A stretch of 37,646 bases of DNA. Source: Rhodospirillaceae bacterium. Lineage in GTDB: Bacteria; Pseudomonadota; Alphaproteobacteria; Azospirillales; Azospirillaceae. Shown here one piece after another: positions 26,839 to 35,801 of the stretch. The notes under the pieces are model-generated. The model was not told where the DNA came from. It made no database searches and saw only the letters and a list, made by a program, of their open reading frames with translations. The translations under genes and the position numbers were made by a program. The stretch lies in NCBI GenBank assembly GCA_029267445.1, contig JAJUIU010000035.1, positions 1 through 37,646 on the forward strand. The letters run 5' to 3'. Position 1 is the stretch's first letter. Every line of letters starts with the position of its first letter.

Positions 26839-27525
26839 CTATACGATCCGCGTCGTCAGGGTCCCCAGGCCCTGGATGTCGCAGACCAGCGTGTCGCCCC
26901 GCACGACCGGGCCGACGCCGGCCGGCGTGCCGGTCATGATCAGGTCGCCCGGCATCAGGACGAACAGCTTCGACAGGTGGGACACGATCTCCGGCACCGA
27001 CCAGATCATGTCCGACAGGTCGCCGCGCTGCTTCTCCACCCCGTTCACGGCGATGGTGATGGCCCCCTTGGACGGGTGCCCGACGGTCGCGGCGGGGTGC
27101 AGCGGCCCCATGGGCGCGCTGTGGTCGAAGCCCTTGCCCACCTCCCACGGGTGGCCCTTGCCCTTGGCGGCGGTCTGCAGGTCGCGCCGGGTCAGGTCGT
27201 TGCCGACCGCGTAGCCCCAGACGAGGTTCAGCGCCGCCTCCGGTGCCACGTCGCGGCCCCGGTGGCCGATGGCGACCACCAGTTCCACCTCGTGGTGCAG
27301 GTTGGATGTGCCGGGCGGATAGGGCACGTCGGCCCCGTCCGGCACCACCGCGTCGGCCGGCTTCATGAAGAAGAAGGGCGGCTCCCGCGTCGGATCGGCC
27401 CCCATCTCCTTCGCGTGGTCGGCGTAGTTGCGGCCGACGCAGTAGATCCGCCGCACCGGGAACCGGTCCGTCGACCCGGCGACGGCGAGGCTGGGGGCTT
27501 CGGGGGCGGGAACGACGAACGCCAT
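26839..27525 (-). CDS. Fumarylacetoacetate hydrolase family protein
   Basis: A 228-residue metal-dependent C-C bond hydrolase/isomerase-type enzyme. IYCVGRNYADHAKEMG (~28-42), FFFMKPADAVV, metal ligands E79 and E81 (HHEVELVVAIG) and D110 (GYAVGNDLTRRD), KGFDHSAPMGP, and the closing PGDLIMTGTPAGVGP are the family landmarks. It is closest in layout to fumarylpyruvate hydrolases and acylpyruvases of aromatic-acid degradation, but substrate cannot be fixed and no pathway partner is next to it. The ATG at 27525 with GGAGG upstream is chosen; a longer open frame through the repeat region is not coding. It is convergent with ftsE. Confidence 0.9.
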   Translation of the reverse strand: MAFVVPAPEAPSLAVAGSTDRFPVRRIYCVGRNYADHAKEMGADPTREPPFFFMKPADAVVPDGADVPYPPGTSNLHHEVELVVAIGHRGRDVAPEAALNLVWGYAVGNDLTRRDLQTAAKGKGHPWEVGKGFDHSAPMGPLHPAATVGHPSKGAITIAVNGVEKQRGDLSDMIWSVPEIVSHLSKLFVLMPGDLIMTGTPAGVGPVVRGDTLVCDIQGLGTLTTRIV

Positions 27526-27596
27526 GGGGGTCCTCCGGTATCGGGCGCGCCGCAGAAGAGCGCAAAGGCCGGGGCGGGGCAAGGGGGCGTTGCCCG

Positions 27597-27796
27597 ACCC
27601 CTCACCCGGCTCACTCGCGTTCGCCACCCTCTCCCGCAAGGGGAGAGGGTTTACCGGGGCCACGGTCGATCCTGCGGGCACATGCTTGCTGCAAGAGACG
27701 GCGGCGGCCCAAGTTCCCCCTCTTCCCTTTCGGGAGAGGGTCCCGAGCGACGCCTCTGGCAGACGCCGGAGGCGACTAGCGAGGGGGGTGAGGGGT
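27597..27796. repeat. 200-bp intergenic inverted-repeat element
   Basis: Outer arms ACCCCTCACCC (27597-27607) and GGGTGAGGGGT (27786-27796) are perfect inverted copies. Inside is a 23-bp hairpin core (27627-27649) identical to that at 22191-22213, and a second GGGAGAGGGTCCCGAG block near 27733. It fills most of the 324-nt gap between two divergent genes. No gene is seen in it. Confidence 0.75.
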
Positions 27797-27849
27797 GAGC
27801 CCAGGCCGTCGTTCTTGCTCTGTTCCCTTCAAGTGGGTATCGTCGCGGC

Positions 27850-28947
27850 ATGGTGGACGAGCTGCCGGATCGCGCGGTCAAGGGGCGTGGGGCCGTGTCG
27901 AACCGGGCGGGCCGGTTCGAGGCGCAGGCCCGTGTGGCCATCGACGACGGCTGGGCCCGCGCCCCGCTGCCGGGGGAGGACGACTGGGAGCCGCCGGCGC
28001 TGACCACCACCGTGCTGACCGACACGGCCCGCACCGTCATCGCCCGCAACGACAGCCCGGACATCCCCTTCGAGCAGTCGGTGAACCCCTACCGGGGGTG
28101 CGAGCATGGCTGCGTCTACTGCTTCGCCCGGCCGACCCATGCCTATCTGGGCCTGTCGCCCGGCATCGATTTCGAAACCAGGCTGTTCCGCAAGCCGGAG
28201 GCGGCGGCCCTGCTGGCGAAGGAGCTGCGGGCCAAGTCCTATGTCTGCCAGCCGCTGGCGATCGGGGCGAACACCGACCCCTACCAGCCGGTGGAGCGGA
28301 CGGAGGGGACGACGCGGTCGATCCTGGAGGTCTGCCGCGACTTCAACCAGCCGGTCTGCATCATCACCAAATCGGCCCTGGTGACCCGCGACCTGGACAT
28401 CCTGGCGCCGATGGCGGCCAAGGGCCTCGCCAAGGTCGCGGTGTCGGTGACCACGCTGGACCGCGACCTCGCCCGCCGGATGGAACCGCGCGCCAGCACG
28501 CCGCCGAAACGCCTCCGGGCGATCCGGGAGCTGACGCAGGCGGGCGTGCCCACCGCCGTGCTGGCGAGCCCGATGATCCCGGTGCTGAACGACCACGAGA
28601 TGGAGGCGATCCTGGAGGCGGCGCGGGACCACGGCGCCACGCGGGCCAGCTACATCCTGCTGCGCCTGCCGCTGGAAATCGCGGACCTGTTCCAGGAATG
28701 GCTGCGGGAACACGCGCCGAACCGGGCGGAGCGGGTGCTGAGCCTGATCCGGCAGAGCCGGGAGGGTGCGCTTTACAAATCCGAGTGGGGGACCCGGATG
28801 AAGGGCACCGGCCCCTATGCGGAGATGCTGCGCGCCCGGTTCAAGCTGGCGCTGGCCCGGCTGGGCATGAACGAGCGGCGCTGGGACCTGAACACCGGCC
28901 TGTTCAAGCCGCCGCCCGCCCCCGGCGACCAGCTCGCCCTGCTTTGA
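27850..28947 (+). CDS. PA0069-family radical SAM protein
   Basis: A 365-residue radical S-adenosylmethionine enzyme. The [4Fe-4S] triad CxxxCxxC is Cys84, 88 and 91 in PYRGCEHGCVYCFARPTHAY, with the Tyr/Phe pattern of the spore-photoproduct-lyase-like group. YVCQPLAIGANTDPYQPVE, CIITKSALVTRDLDIL, KVAVSVTTLDRDLARRMEPR and MIPVLNDHEMEAILEAA follow as the barrel strands. The C-terminus (YAEMLRARFKLALARLGMN) is the conserved tail of the PA0069 family. The reaction is unknown; relatives cleave C-C or act on nucleic acid. The ATG at 27850 is the natural start. The 3' end overlaps the convergent sterol desaturase gene by 44 nt. Confidence 0.9.
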   Translation: MVDELPDRAVKGRGAVSNRAGRFEAQARVAIDDGWARAPLPGEDDWEPPALTTTVLTDTARTVIARNDSPDIPFEQSVNPYRGCEHGCVYCFARPTHAYLGLSPGIDFETRLFRKPEAAALLAKELRAKSYVCQPLAIGANTDPYQPVERTEGTTRSILEVCRDFNQPVCIITKSALVTRDLDILAPMAAKGLAKVAVSVTTLDRDLARRMEPRASTPPKRLRAIRELTQAGVPTAVLASPMIPVLNDHEMEAILEAARDHGATRASYILLRLPLEIADLFQEWLREHAPNRAERVLSLIRQSREGALYKSEWGTRMKGTGPYAEMLRARFKLALARLGMNERRWDLNTGLFKPPPAPGDQLALL

Positions 28948-29911
28948 CGCGGCCCGCGCGCCAGACGGTCCAGGCGCGGGCGAAGGGGCGCAGCAGGCCG
29001 CCGCGCACCCCGCCGAAATCGCGGGATGGGGCGTCGTCCAGGCCGAGGCGGAAGCGCTCGCGGCCCCTGGGCACGTAGAGGCTGCCGAACATCCAGTCCC
29101 ACAGGGCGAACATCTGGCCGAAGTTCCGGTCCCAGTGGCGGGGCTCCCGGCTGTGATGGATCTGGTGCTGGGCCGGGCTGATCAGCACATGCTCCAGCAC
29201 CCGGCCGTAGCTGAGCCAGACATGGGAATGGCGCAGCCCCGCCCCGCCCAGGTGGAAGGCGGCGTAGACGGCGTTGGTGCCCATCGCCGTCCAGATGCCG
29301 ACGGGCCCGGCGAACAGCGCGAAGACGAGGCCCATCAACGGCCCGACCAGCAGGGCCTTCAGCATACGGCTGCACAGGTCGAAGACCGGATGCTTGCGGA
29401 AGATGGTGAGCGGCGACAGCACCTCCGCCGAGTGGTGGACCTTGTGGAATTCCCACAGCCAGGGGACCGTGTGGTGCAGACGGTGGACGACGTATGTGGC
29501 GAAGTCGCTGACCAGCGCCAACGCCAGGGTCAGCCCGGCGATGGACCAGAGGTCCCAGGCGAAGGACGGGTTCCAGCCCGTGGCACCGCTGACGGCCACG
29601 CTGGTCAGGTGGGCGAGCCAGCCGCCCGTGGCCACCGCCAGCATGGCGCTGAGCGGGGAGAGGACGAGGTTGATGGCCGTCAGCACCGCGTCGTCGCGGG
29701 TGGAGGGATGGCGCCAGATGCGGGCCGGGAACAGGAAGCGCAGGAAACCGCCGGGTTCCTCCCGCCGGTGCCAGACGGCCCAGCCGACCAGCGCCAGCGT
29801 CAGGAACGCGCCGACGAACAGCAACAGGTTCGGCAGATGTCCCAGGCCGATGCCGCCCAGCACCGCCTTGGTGTTGGCCGCCGCCGCGGCCCAGAGCGTG
29901 TCCGCCTCCAT
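28904..29911 (-). CDS. Sterol desaturase / fatty acid hydroxylase family protein
   Basis: A 335-residue integral membrane di-iron protein. The His clusters are HRLHH (143-147), HKVHH (156-160) and HQIHH (249-253), separated by hydrophobic helices (LPNLLLFVGAFLTLALVGWAV; LWSIAGLTLALALVSDFATY; GPLMGLVFALFAGPVGIW). The family hydroxylates or desaturates lipids such as sterols, carotenoids and fatty acids; substrate not evident here. The C-terminal ~50 residues are Arg-rich and overlap the convergent radical SAM gene. The ATG at 29911 is chosen as the family start. It lies 61 nt downstream of hemN on the same strand, so read-through transcription is possible. Confidence 0.88.
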   Translation of the reverse strand: MEADTLWAAAAANTKAVLGGIGLGHLPNLLLFVGAFLTLALVGWAVWHRREEPGGFLRFLFPARIWRHPSTRDDAVLTAINLVLSPLSAMLAVATGGWLAHLTSVAVSGATGWNPSFAWDLWSIAGLTLALALVSDFATYVVHRLHHTVPWLWEFHKVHHSAEVLSPLTIFRKHPVFDLCSRMLKALLVGPLMGLVFALFAGPVGIWTAMGTNAVYAAFHLGGAGLRHSHVWLSYGRVLEHVLISPAQHQIHHSREPRHWDRNFGQMFALWDWMFGSLYVPRGRERFRLGLDDAPSRDFGGVRGGLLRPFARAWTVWRAGRVKAGRAGRRGRAAA

Positions 29912-29972
29912 GGCCCGCCTCCCCGCATTCCGGATGCAGGGGAAACGGGCCCGGGGCGCGCTTGTTGCGGGA

Positions 29973-31325
29973 TCAGATGGCCTTGCTGTGGCGCAGCCCG
30001 GCGGGATCGAGATAGGCGTCGAACAGGGCGGCGACGCTGCGCACCAGGGCGTGGACATCGTCCCGCACCCGGATGCGGGTGCCGATCAGCTCGATCAGCC
30101 CGTCGGCCTCCATCTCCTCCAGCGCGTCCGGATCGGGCATGACCCGGGCGGGGTGGATGCCGTGGCGCAGGGCCACAGCCTCCACATCCACCTCGAAGTC
30201 GCACATCAGCCGCTCGATCAGGTCGGAGCGCAGCCGGTCCTCCGGCTGGATGGCGAAGCCGCGCCCGACGGCGAGGCCGTCCGCCTCCACCGCCTTCATA
30301 TATCCGGGCACCGGCACGATGTTGGCGATGAAGCCGTCCGGCAGCCGCCCGATGGCCGAAGCGCCGAGGCCGATCAGCGCGTCGGCGTCGTCGGTGGTGT
30401 AGCCCTGGAAGTTCCGGCGCAGGGTGCCGTTCGCGGCGGCCACGGCGATGGGGTCCGTCGGCTTGGCGAAATGGTCGAAGCCGATGCGGACATAGCCGTT
30501 GGCGAGCAGCGTGTCCTCGATGGCCAGGGTCTGGCGCACCCGCTCCTCCGCGTCGGGCAGGTCCGCCTCCGCGATGCGGGACTGGTGGCCCTTGAAGCCC
30601 GGCATGTGGGCGTAGCCGAAGACGCTGAAGCGGTCGGGATCGAAGGCGAGCGCGGTTTCCACCGTCTCGATGCAGCTTCGCACCGTCTGCTTCGGCAGGC
30701 CGTAGATCAGGTCCAGGTTCAGGCCCCGGATGCCGGCGCGGCGCAGCGAGCCCACGGCCGCGGCCGTCATCTCCGGCGTCTGGATGCGGTTGATGGCCTT
30801 CTGGACCTCCGGATCGAAGCTCTGAACGCCCAGGGATGCCCGCGTGACGCCGGAGACGGCCAGCGCGTCGGGCATGTCGTCCTTGAGCGTGCGGGGGTCG
30901 ATCTCCACCGCGATGTCGGCACTGGGCGAAAAGGCGAAGGCGTGGCGGAGCTCGCGCATCAGCGTGATGAAGGACGCCGCCGGCATCAGCGTGGGCGTGC
31001 CGCCGCCGAAATGCAGGTGGCTGACGGCCGGGCCGTCCGGCACCAGGGCGCCGACCGTTTTCGCCTCCTTCGTGAGGGCGGCGAGGTAGCGCAGCACCGG
31101 ATCGTCGTGCGGGACGATGGTGGTGTGGCAGCCGCAGTACCAGCACATGGACCGGCAGAAGGGCACATGGACGTAAAGCGACAGGTGGCTGGTGCCGCCC
31201 AGTTCCCCCAGCCAGCGGCGGTAGGCGTCGCCGCCGATATCGGCGGTGAAATGCGGGGAGCTGGGATAGCTGGTGTAGCGCGGCACGCGCTGGCTGCGGT
31301 ACTTCTCGACGAGATCGGGGCGCAT
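29973..31325 (-). CDS. hemN: Oxygen-independent coproporphyrinogen III oxidase
   Basis: A 450-residue radical SAM enzyme that decarboxylates two propionates of coproporphyrinogen III without oxygen in haem (and tetrapyrrole) synthesis. The cluster motif is Cys57, 61 and 64, plus Cys66, in [28 protein letters not shown] and [14 protein letters not shown] follow, and [17 protein letters not shown]-like sequence marks true HemN rather than the HemW group. [21 protein letters not shown] at 31325 is the family N-terminus; a frame open to 31379 adds 18 unlikely residues. An FNR-type box lies 66 nt upstream. Length is normal (~455). Confidence 0.95.
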   Translation of the reverse strand: MRPDLVEKYRSQRVPRYTSYPSSPHFTADIGGDAYRRWLGELGGTSHLSLYVHVPFCRSMCWYCGCHTTIVPHDDPVLRYLAALTKEAKTVGALVPDGPAVSHLHFGGGTPTLMPAASFITLMRELRHAFAFSPSADIAVEIDPRTLKDDMPDALAVSGVTRASLGVQSFDPEVQKAINRIQTPEMTAAAVGSLRRAGIRGLNLDLIYGLPKQTVRSCIETVETALAFDPDRFSVFGYAHMPGFKGHQSRIAEADLPDAEERVRQTLAIEDTLLANGYVRIGFDHFAKPTDPIAVAAANGTLRRNFQGYTTDDADALIGLGASAIGRLPDGFIANIVPVPGYMKAVEADGLAVGRGFAIQPEDRLRSDLIERLMCDFEVDVEAVALRHGIHPARVMPDPDALEEMEADGLIELIGTRIRVRDDVHALVRSVAALFDAYLDPAGLRHSKAI

Positions 31326-31384
31326 TCCGGGACCGGCCTTTCCTGGCTTTTCCCGACTGTGCGTCGCCCGGCGAACCATGCGCC

Positions 31385-31398
31385 TTGATATGGGTCAA
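31385..31398. promoter_or_regulatory. FNR/FixK-type box between hemN and rnhB
   Basis: TTGAT (31385-31389), four bases, GTCAA (31394-31398) matches the FNR/Anr/FixK consensus TTGAT-N4-ATCAA with one mismatch. It is centred 66 nt upstream of the hemN start. hemN is a classical target of anaerobic activators of this family, which supports function. Confidence 0.65.
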
Positions 31399-31407
31399 CC
31401 CCGCCCG

Positions 31408-32029
31408 ATGCCCGACCTTTCCCACGAGCTTCGCCTCGGCCACGCGCCGGACTTCCCCGTGTGCGGGGTGGACGAGGCCGGGCGGGGTCCGCTGGCGGGG
31501 CCGGTGGTGGCGGCGGCGGTGATCCTGCCCTGCGGCCCGCTGCCGGACTGGTGCGCGAAACTGGACGACAGCAAGGTGCTGAAACCGACGGCCCGCGAAG
31601 CCCTGTTCGACCGCATCGTGGCGGAGTGCCCGCACGGCATCGGTGAGGCCAGCGTGGCGGAGATCGACGATCTCAACATCCTGCAGGCCACGTTCCTGGC
31701 CATGCGACGGGCGGTGGCGGCCCTGCCGGTGCGGCCGGCCTGCGCGCTGGTGGACGGTAACCGCCGCCCGCCGGGCCTTGACTGCCGGGCGGAGACGCTG
31801 GTGGACGGGGACGCGCTGAGCCTGTCGATCGGGGCCGCCTCCATCCTGGCGAAGGTGACGCGGGACCGGATCATGGCCGATCTCGCCCGGCGGCACCCCG
31901 GCTATGGCTGGGAACGGAACGCCGGTTACGGCACCGCCGAGCATATGGACGCGATCAACAGGTTGGGGGTCACGCCGCAGCACCGACGATCCTTTGCGCC
32001 GGTGTCGAAACAACTGTCGCTAAGCCTCT

Positions 32030-32031
<2 letters not shown>
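31408..32031 (+). CDS. rnhB: Ribonuclease HII
   Basis: A 207-residue enzyme that cuts the RNA strand of RNA/DNA hybrids and excises misincorporated ribonucleotides. The motif [20 protein letters not shown] has the first catalytic pair D22-E23; D116 lies in [11 protein letters not shown], and [17 protein letters not shown] and [10 protein letters not shown] are typical. ATG 31408 is chosen because earlier ATGs (31378, 31390) would place the FNR box inside the coding region and add non-homologous residues; no start has a strong ribosome binding site. It is divergent from hemN and followed 111 nt later by ccrM. Confidence 0.93.
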
Positions 32032-33249
<1,218 letters not shown>

Positions 33250-33257
33250 GGGTTTGT

Positions 33258-33360
33258 CACAAGGTCCTCATCCTTCGACAAGCTCAGGACGAGGACCTTG
33301 TGATGTGCTCCTGAGGATTTGGACAGGACCTCACCCTGAGCTTGTCGAAGGGCGAGGTCC
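33258..33360. repeat. Pair of inverted CCTTCGACAAGCTCAGG repeats
   Basis: Copy one is a hairpin with a perfect 12-bp stem, CACAAGGTCCTC (33258-33269) / GAGGACCTTGTG (33291-33302), and core CCTTCGACAAGCTCAGG (33272-33288). Copy two is inverted: GGACCTC (33326-33332) / GAGGTCC (33354-33360) with the reverse-complement core at 33335-33351. The core is a repeat often seen between genes of alphaproteobacteria. It lies in the 217-nt gap between ccrM and folB; the rest of that gap shows nothing clear. Confidence 0.8.
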
Positions 33361-33466
33361 GGTTGCTCAGCTCAGTCCCGTCCCGCTTCCGGCGCACCCC
33401 AGCCGCCCTGAAATGTCCGGCCGCTTGGGCTTGAGGCCCCGTGCTGCGGGTGCTAAATCGCCGCCC

Positions 33467-33895
33467 ATGACGACGACCACTGCAAAAAGCCTGTTCGCCC
33501 AGGTGACCTCGCCCGCCTCGCGCAGCCTGCCGGGGCGTGCGCTCGCCAAGGTGTTCGTCCGCGACCTGGTGCTGCCGGCCCTGGTCGGCATCTACGACCA
33601 TGAGCGCGCGGCCCCGCAGCGCGTGCGGGTGAACCTGGAACTCCAGGTGCTGGACCGCGTCGGCCCGAAGCGGGACGCGATCGACGACGTCGTCAGCTAT
33701 GAGGACGCGGTCAACAGCGTGAAGGCCGTGATCGGCGCCGGGCACGTGAACCTGCTGGAGACGCTGGCGGAGGACATCGCCGACAGCCTGCTGTCCGACC
33801 CGCGCATCCGCACCGCCACGGTGCGGCTGGAGAAGCTGGACGCCTTCGCCGAGTGCGGCGCCGTTGGCATCGAGATCGTGCGGACCCAGGCCTGA
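33467..33895 (+). CDS. folB: Dihydroneopterin aldolase
   Basis: A 142-residue protein of the DHNA aldolase/epimerase family, which converts 7,8-dihydroneopterin to 6-hydroxymethyl-dihydropterin in folate synthesis. LVGIYDHERAAPQRVRVNLEL (~39-59) holds the conserved Tyr and Glu46; the catalytic-type Lys123 is in VRLEKLDAFAEC; VVSYEDAVNSV and HVNLLETLAEDIAD are typical. About 25 residues precede the usual start of the domain (E. coli FolB is ~120 residues). The ATG at 33467 is the only good start; the upstream open frame runs through repeats. No other folate gene is adjacent. The next gene is convergent 23 nt away. Confidence 0.9.
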   Translation: MTTTTAKSLFAQVTSPASRSLPGRALAKVFVRDLVLPALVGIYDHERAAPQRVRVNLELQVLDRVGPKRDAIDDVVSYEDAVNSVKAVIGAGHVNLLETLAEDIADSLLSDPRIRTATVRLEKLDAFAECGAVGIEIVRTQA

Positions 33896-33918
33896 CGCCG
33901 GCGCCGGCGCGAGCCCCC

Positions 33919-35178
33919 TCACCCCAGTCCCGCCAGCACCTTCACCTGGAAGCCCGAAGCCTCCAGCGCGTCCACGACCTTGCGGGCGTGTTTGGCGCTG
34001 CGGCATTCGATGGTGAGGTCGATGTCGGTGGATTTCACCGTGGCCGTGGTGAACAGGCGCTGGTGCATGGCCTCGATGATGTTGCCGCCCGCCTCCCCCA
34101 CGCAGGAGGTGATGCGGCCCAGGCTGCCCGGCCGGTCGGGCACCACGATGCGCAGCGCCACGATCCGCCCCTCGCGCACCAGCTGGCGCATGATCACCTG
34201 GGCCAGCACGCGGCTGTCGATGTTGCCGCCGCAGAGCACGAGGCCGACCTTCTTCCCCCGGAACAGGTGCGGGTGGTTCAGCACGGCGGCGAGGCCGGCG
34301 GCGCCCGCACCCTCCGCCACCGTCTTCTCGATGTTGAGGAACAGGGCCACGGCCCGCTCCACCTCCGCGTCGGGGACGAGCACCACCTCGTCCACCAAGT
34401 CGCGCACGATGGCGAGGGTCTGGGCGCCCACGTTCTTGACCGCGATGCCCTCGGCGATGGTGTCGCCGCCCACCTCGATCGGCTGCCCGCGCAGGGCCTG
34501 CCACATGGCGGGATAGGCCTCCACCTCCACGCCGACGACCTTGATGGAGGGCTTCAGCGCCTTGGCCGCCGTGGCGATGCCGGCGATCAGACCGCCGCCG
34601 CCGATGGGGACCGCCAGCACCTCCAGCTCCGGGGCGGCCGCCAGCATCTCCAGCGCCACGGTGCCCTGGCCGGCGATCACATCGGCGTCGTCATAGGGGT
34701 GGACGAAGACCATCCCCTCCGCCGCTGCGAGCCGCTCCGCCTCCGCCTGCGCCTCCGTCAGGGTGGTGCCCTTCAGGACCACGCGGGCACCGTGGTTCTC
34801 CGTCAGCTCCACCTTGATGAAGGGGGTGCCCTCCGGCATCACGATGGTGGCCGGGATGCCGAGGCGCCCGGCATGGTAGGCGACACCCTGGGCGTGGTTG
34901 CCGGCCGACATGGCCACCACGCCGCGCGCCCGCTCTTCCGGCGTCAGCTTGCGCAGTTTGTTCAGAGCGCCGCGCTCCTTGAAGCTGGCGGTGAACTGGA
35001 GGTTCTCGAACTTCACCCAGATCTCCGCACCCGCGATGTCGGACAGGGTGCGCGACGGGATGCAGGGCGTGTCCACCAGATGGCCGGCCAGGGCGGCGGC
35101 CGCGTCCTGGATGTCGGCCAGGGTGACGGGGCGCACGGTAGTGAGGGAGGCCGTGTTCTTGGAAGCGGTCTCGGTCAT
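33919..35178 (-). CDS. ilvA: Threonine ammonia-lyase (ACT-domain form)
   Basis: A 419-residue PLP enzyme that deaminates threonine to 2-oxobutanoate for isoleucine synthesis or catabolism. The PLP-binding Lys67 is in [28 protein letters not shown] and the phosphate-binding [12 protein letters not shown] are intact. A single C-terminal ACT domain (~340-419: [18 protein letters not shown]) shows it is the shorter form (TIGR01127 type) rather than the ~510-residue biosynthetic IlvA with two ACT-like domains. The ATG at 35178 has GGAGGA upstream. The YchJ-family gene lies 28 nt upstream on the same strand. Confidence 0.93.
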   Translation of the reverse strand: MTETASKNTASLTTVRPVTLADIQDAAAALAGHLVDTPCIPSRTLSDIAGAEIWVKFENLQFTASFKERGALNKLRKLTPEERARGVVAMSAGNHAQGVAYHAGRLGIPATIVMPEGTPFIKVELTENHGARVVLKGTTLTEAQAEAERLAAAEGMVFVHPYDDADVIAGQGTVALEMLAAAPELEVLAVPIGGGGLIAGIATAAKALKPSIKVVGVEVEAYPAMWQALRGQPIEVGGDTIAEGIAVKNVGAQTLAIVRDLVDEVVLVPDAEVERAVALFLNIEKTVAEGAGAAGLAAVLNHPHLFRGKKVGLVLCGGNIDSRVLAQVIMRQLVREGRIVALRIVVPDRPGSLGRITSCVGEAGGNIIEAMHQRLFTTATVKSTDIDLTIECRSAKHARKVVDALEASGFQVKVLAGLG

Positions 35179-35206
35179 GGGGTGGGCGGCTCCTCCGGCC
35201 GGGGTC

Positions 35207-35725
35207 TCACGCCCCGTGGCACTTCTTGTACTTCTTCCCCGATCCGCAGGGACAGGGATCGTTGCGGCCGACCTTCGGCTCCGTCCGGGGAGCCGCCAGC
35301 CTGACCGGCGGGCCCATGGTGCCGTCGAGGTAGAACCAGCGCCCGTCGCGCCGCACGAAGCGGCTGGTCTCGTGATGCTTGAACGGCTTGCCCTGCATCC
35401 GGTAGCCGGCGACGAACTCCACCATCCCCTCGGCATCCTCCGGCCCGCCCGCCTCGGTGGAGCGGATGGAGAGGCCGGTCCAGCTGCTCTCCTCCGCCCA
35501 CTTCCGCGCCTCCTCCGGGCTGAAATCCTCCTTCGCCTCCGGGGCCAGCGTGTCGGCGAGGTAGTCCATGGCGCCCACCACATAGGCCGTGTAGCGCGAC
35601 CGCATCAGCGCCTCCGCCGTGGGCGGCAGCGCCTCGCCGGCCACGAACGGCCCGCAGCAGGCGGAGAGCGAACGGCCGGACCCGCAGGGGCACGGATCGG
35701 CGGGGGCGATGGCGGTGGCGGGCAT
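35207..35725 (-). CDS. YchJ-family protein with two SEC-C zinc motifs
   Basis: A 172-residue protein with a Cys-rich SEC-C type motif at each end: [15 protein letters not shown] (~12-25) and [19 protein letters not shown] at the C-terminus. Between them is the NTF2-like YchJ middle domain ([23 protein letters not shown] ... WFYLDGTM). The SEC-C motif binds zinc and in SecA contacts SecB and ribosomes; the role of YchJ proteins is not known. The start at 35725 is the only reasonable one. It lies between the indolepyruvate oxidoreductase gene (76 nt upstream) and the threonine lyase gene (28 nt downstream), all on the - strand. Confidence 0.9.
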   Translation of the reverse strand: MPATAIAPADPCPCGSGRSLSACCGPFVAGEALPPTAEALMRSRYTAYVVGAMDYLADTLAPEAKEDFSPEEARKWAEESSWTGLSIRSTEAGGPEDAEGMVEFVAGYRMQGKPFKHHETSRFVRRDGRWFYLDGTMGPPVRLAAPRTEPKVGRNDPCPCGSGKKYKKCHGA

Positions 35726-35801
35726 CGAAGTCCGTTAGACAGGATAATGGGGAGCGGCGCGCAGCCTTAGCACAGCGCCGCCCCCACCGCACCAGGGGGG
35801 A

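Noticed and set aside
27526-27681. N-terminal extension of the FAH-family protein
   Set aside because: The extension is Pro/Arg-rich, runs through the repeat element, and the ATG at 27525 has a good ribosome binding site and matches the family start.
29274-31388. Very long open frames on the strand opposite hemN and the desaturase gene (similar cases at 11160-13100, 13207-14826 and 5372-7246)
   Set aside because: They lie antisense to genes with clear motifs, have low-complexity translations and no family features; high G+C produces such frames by chance.
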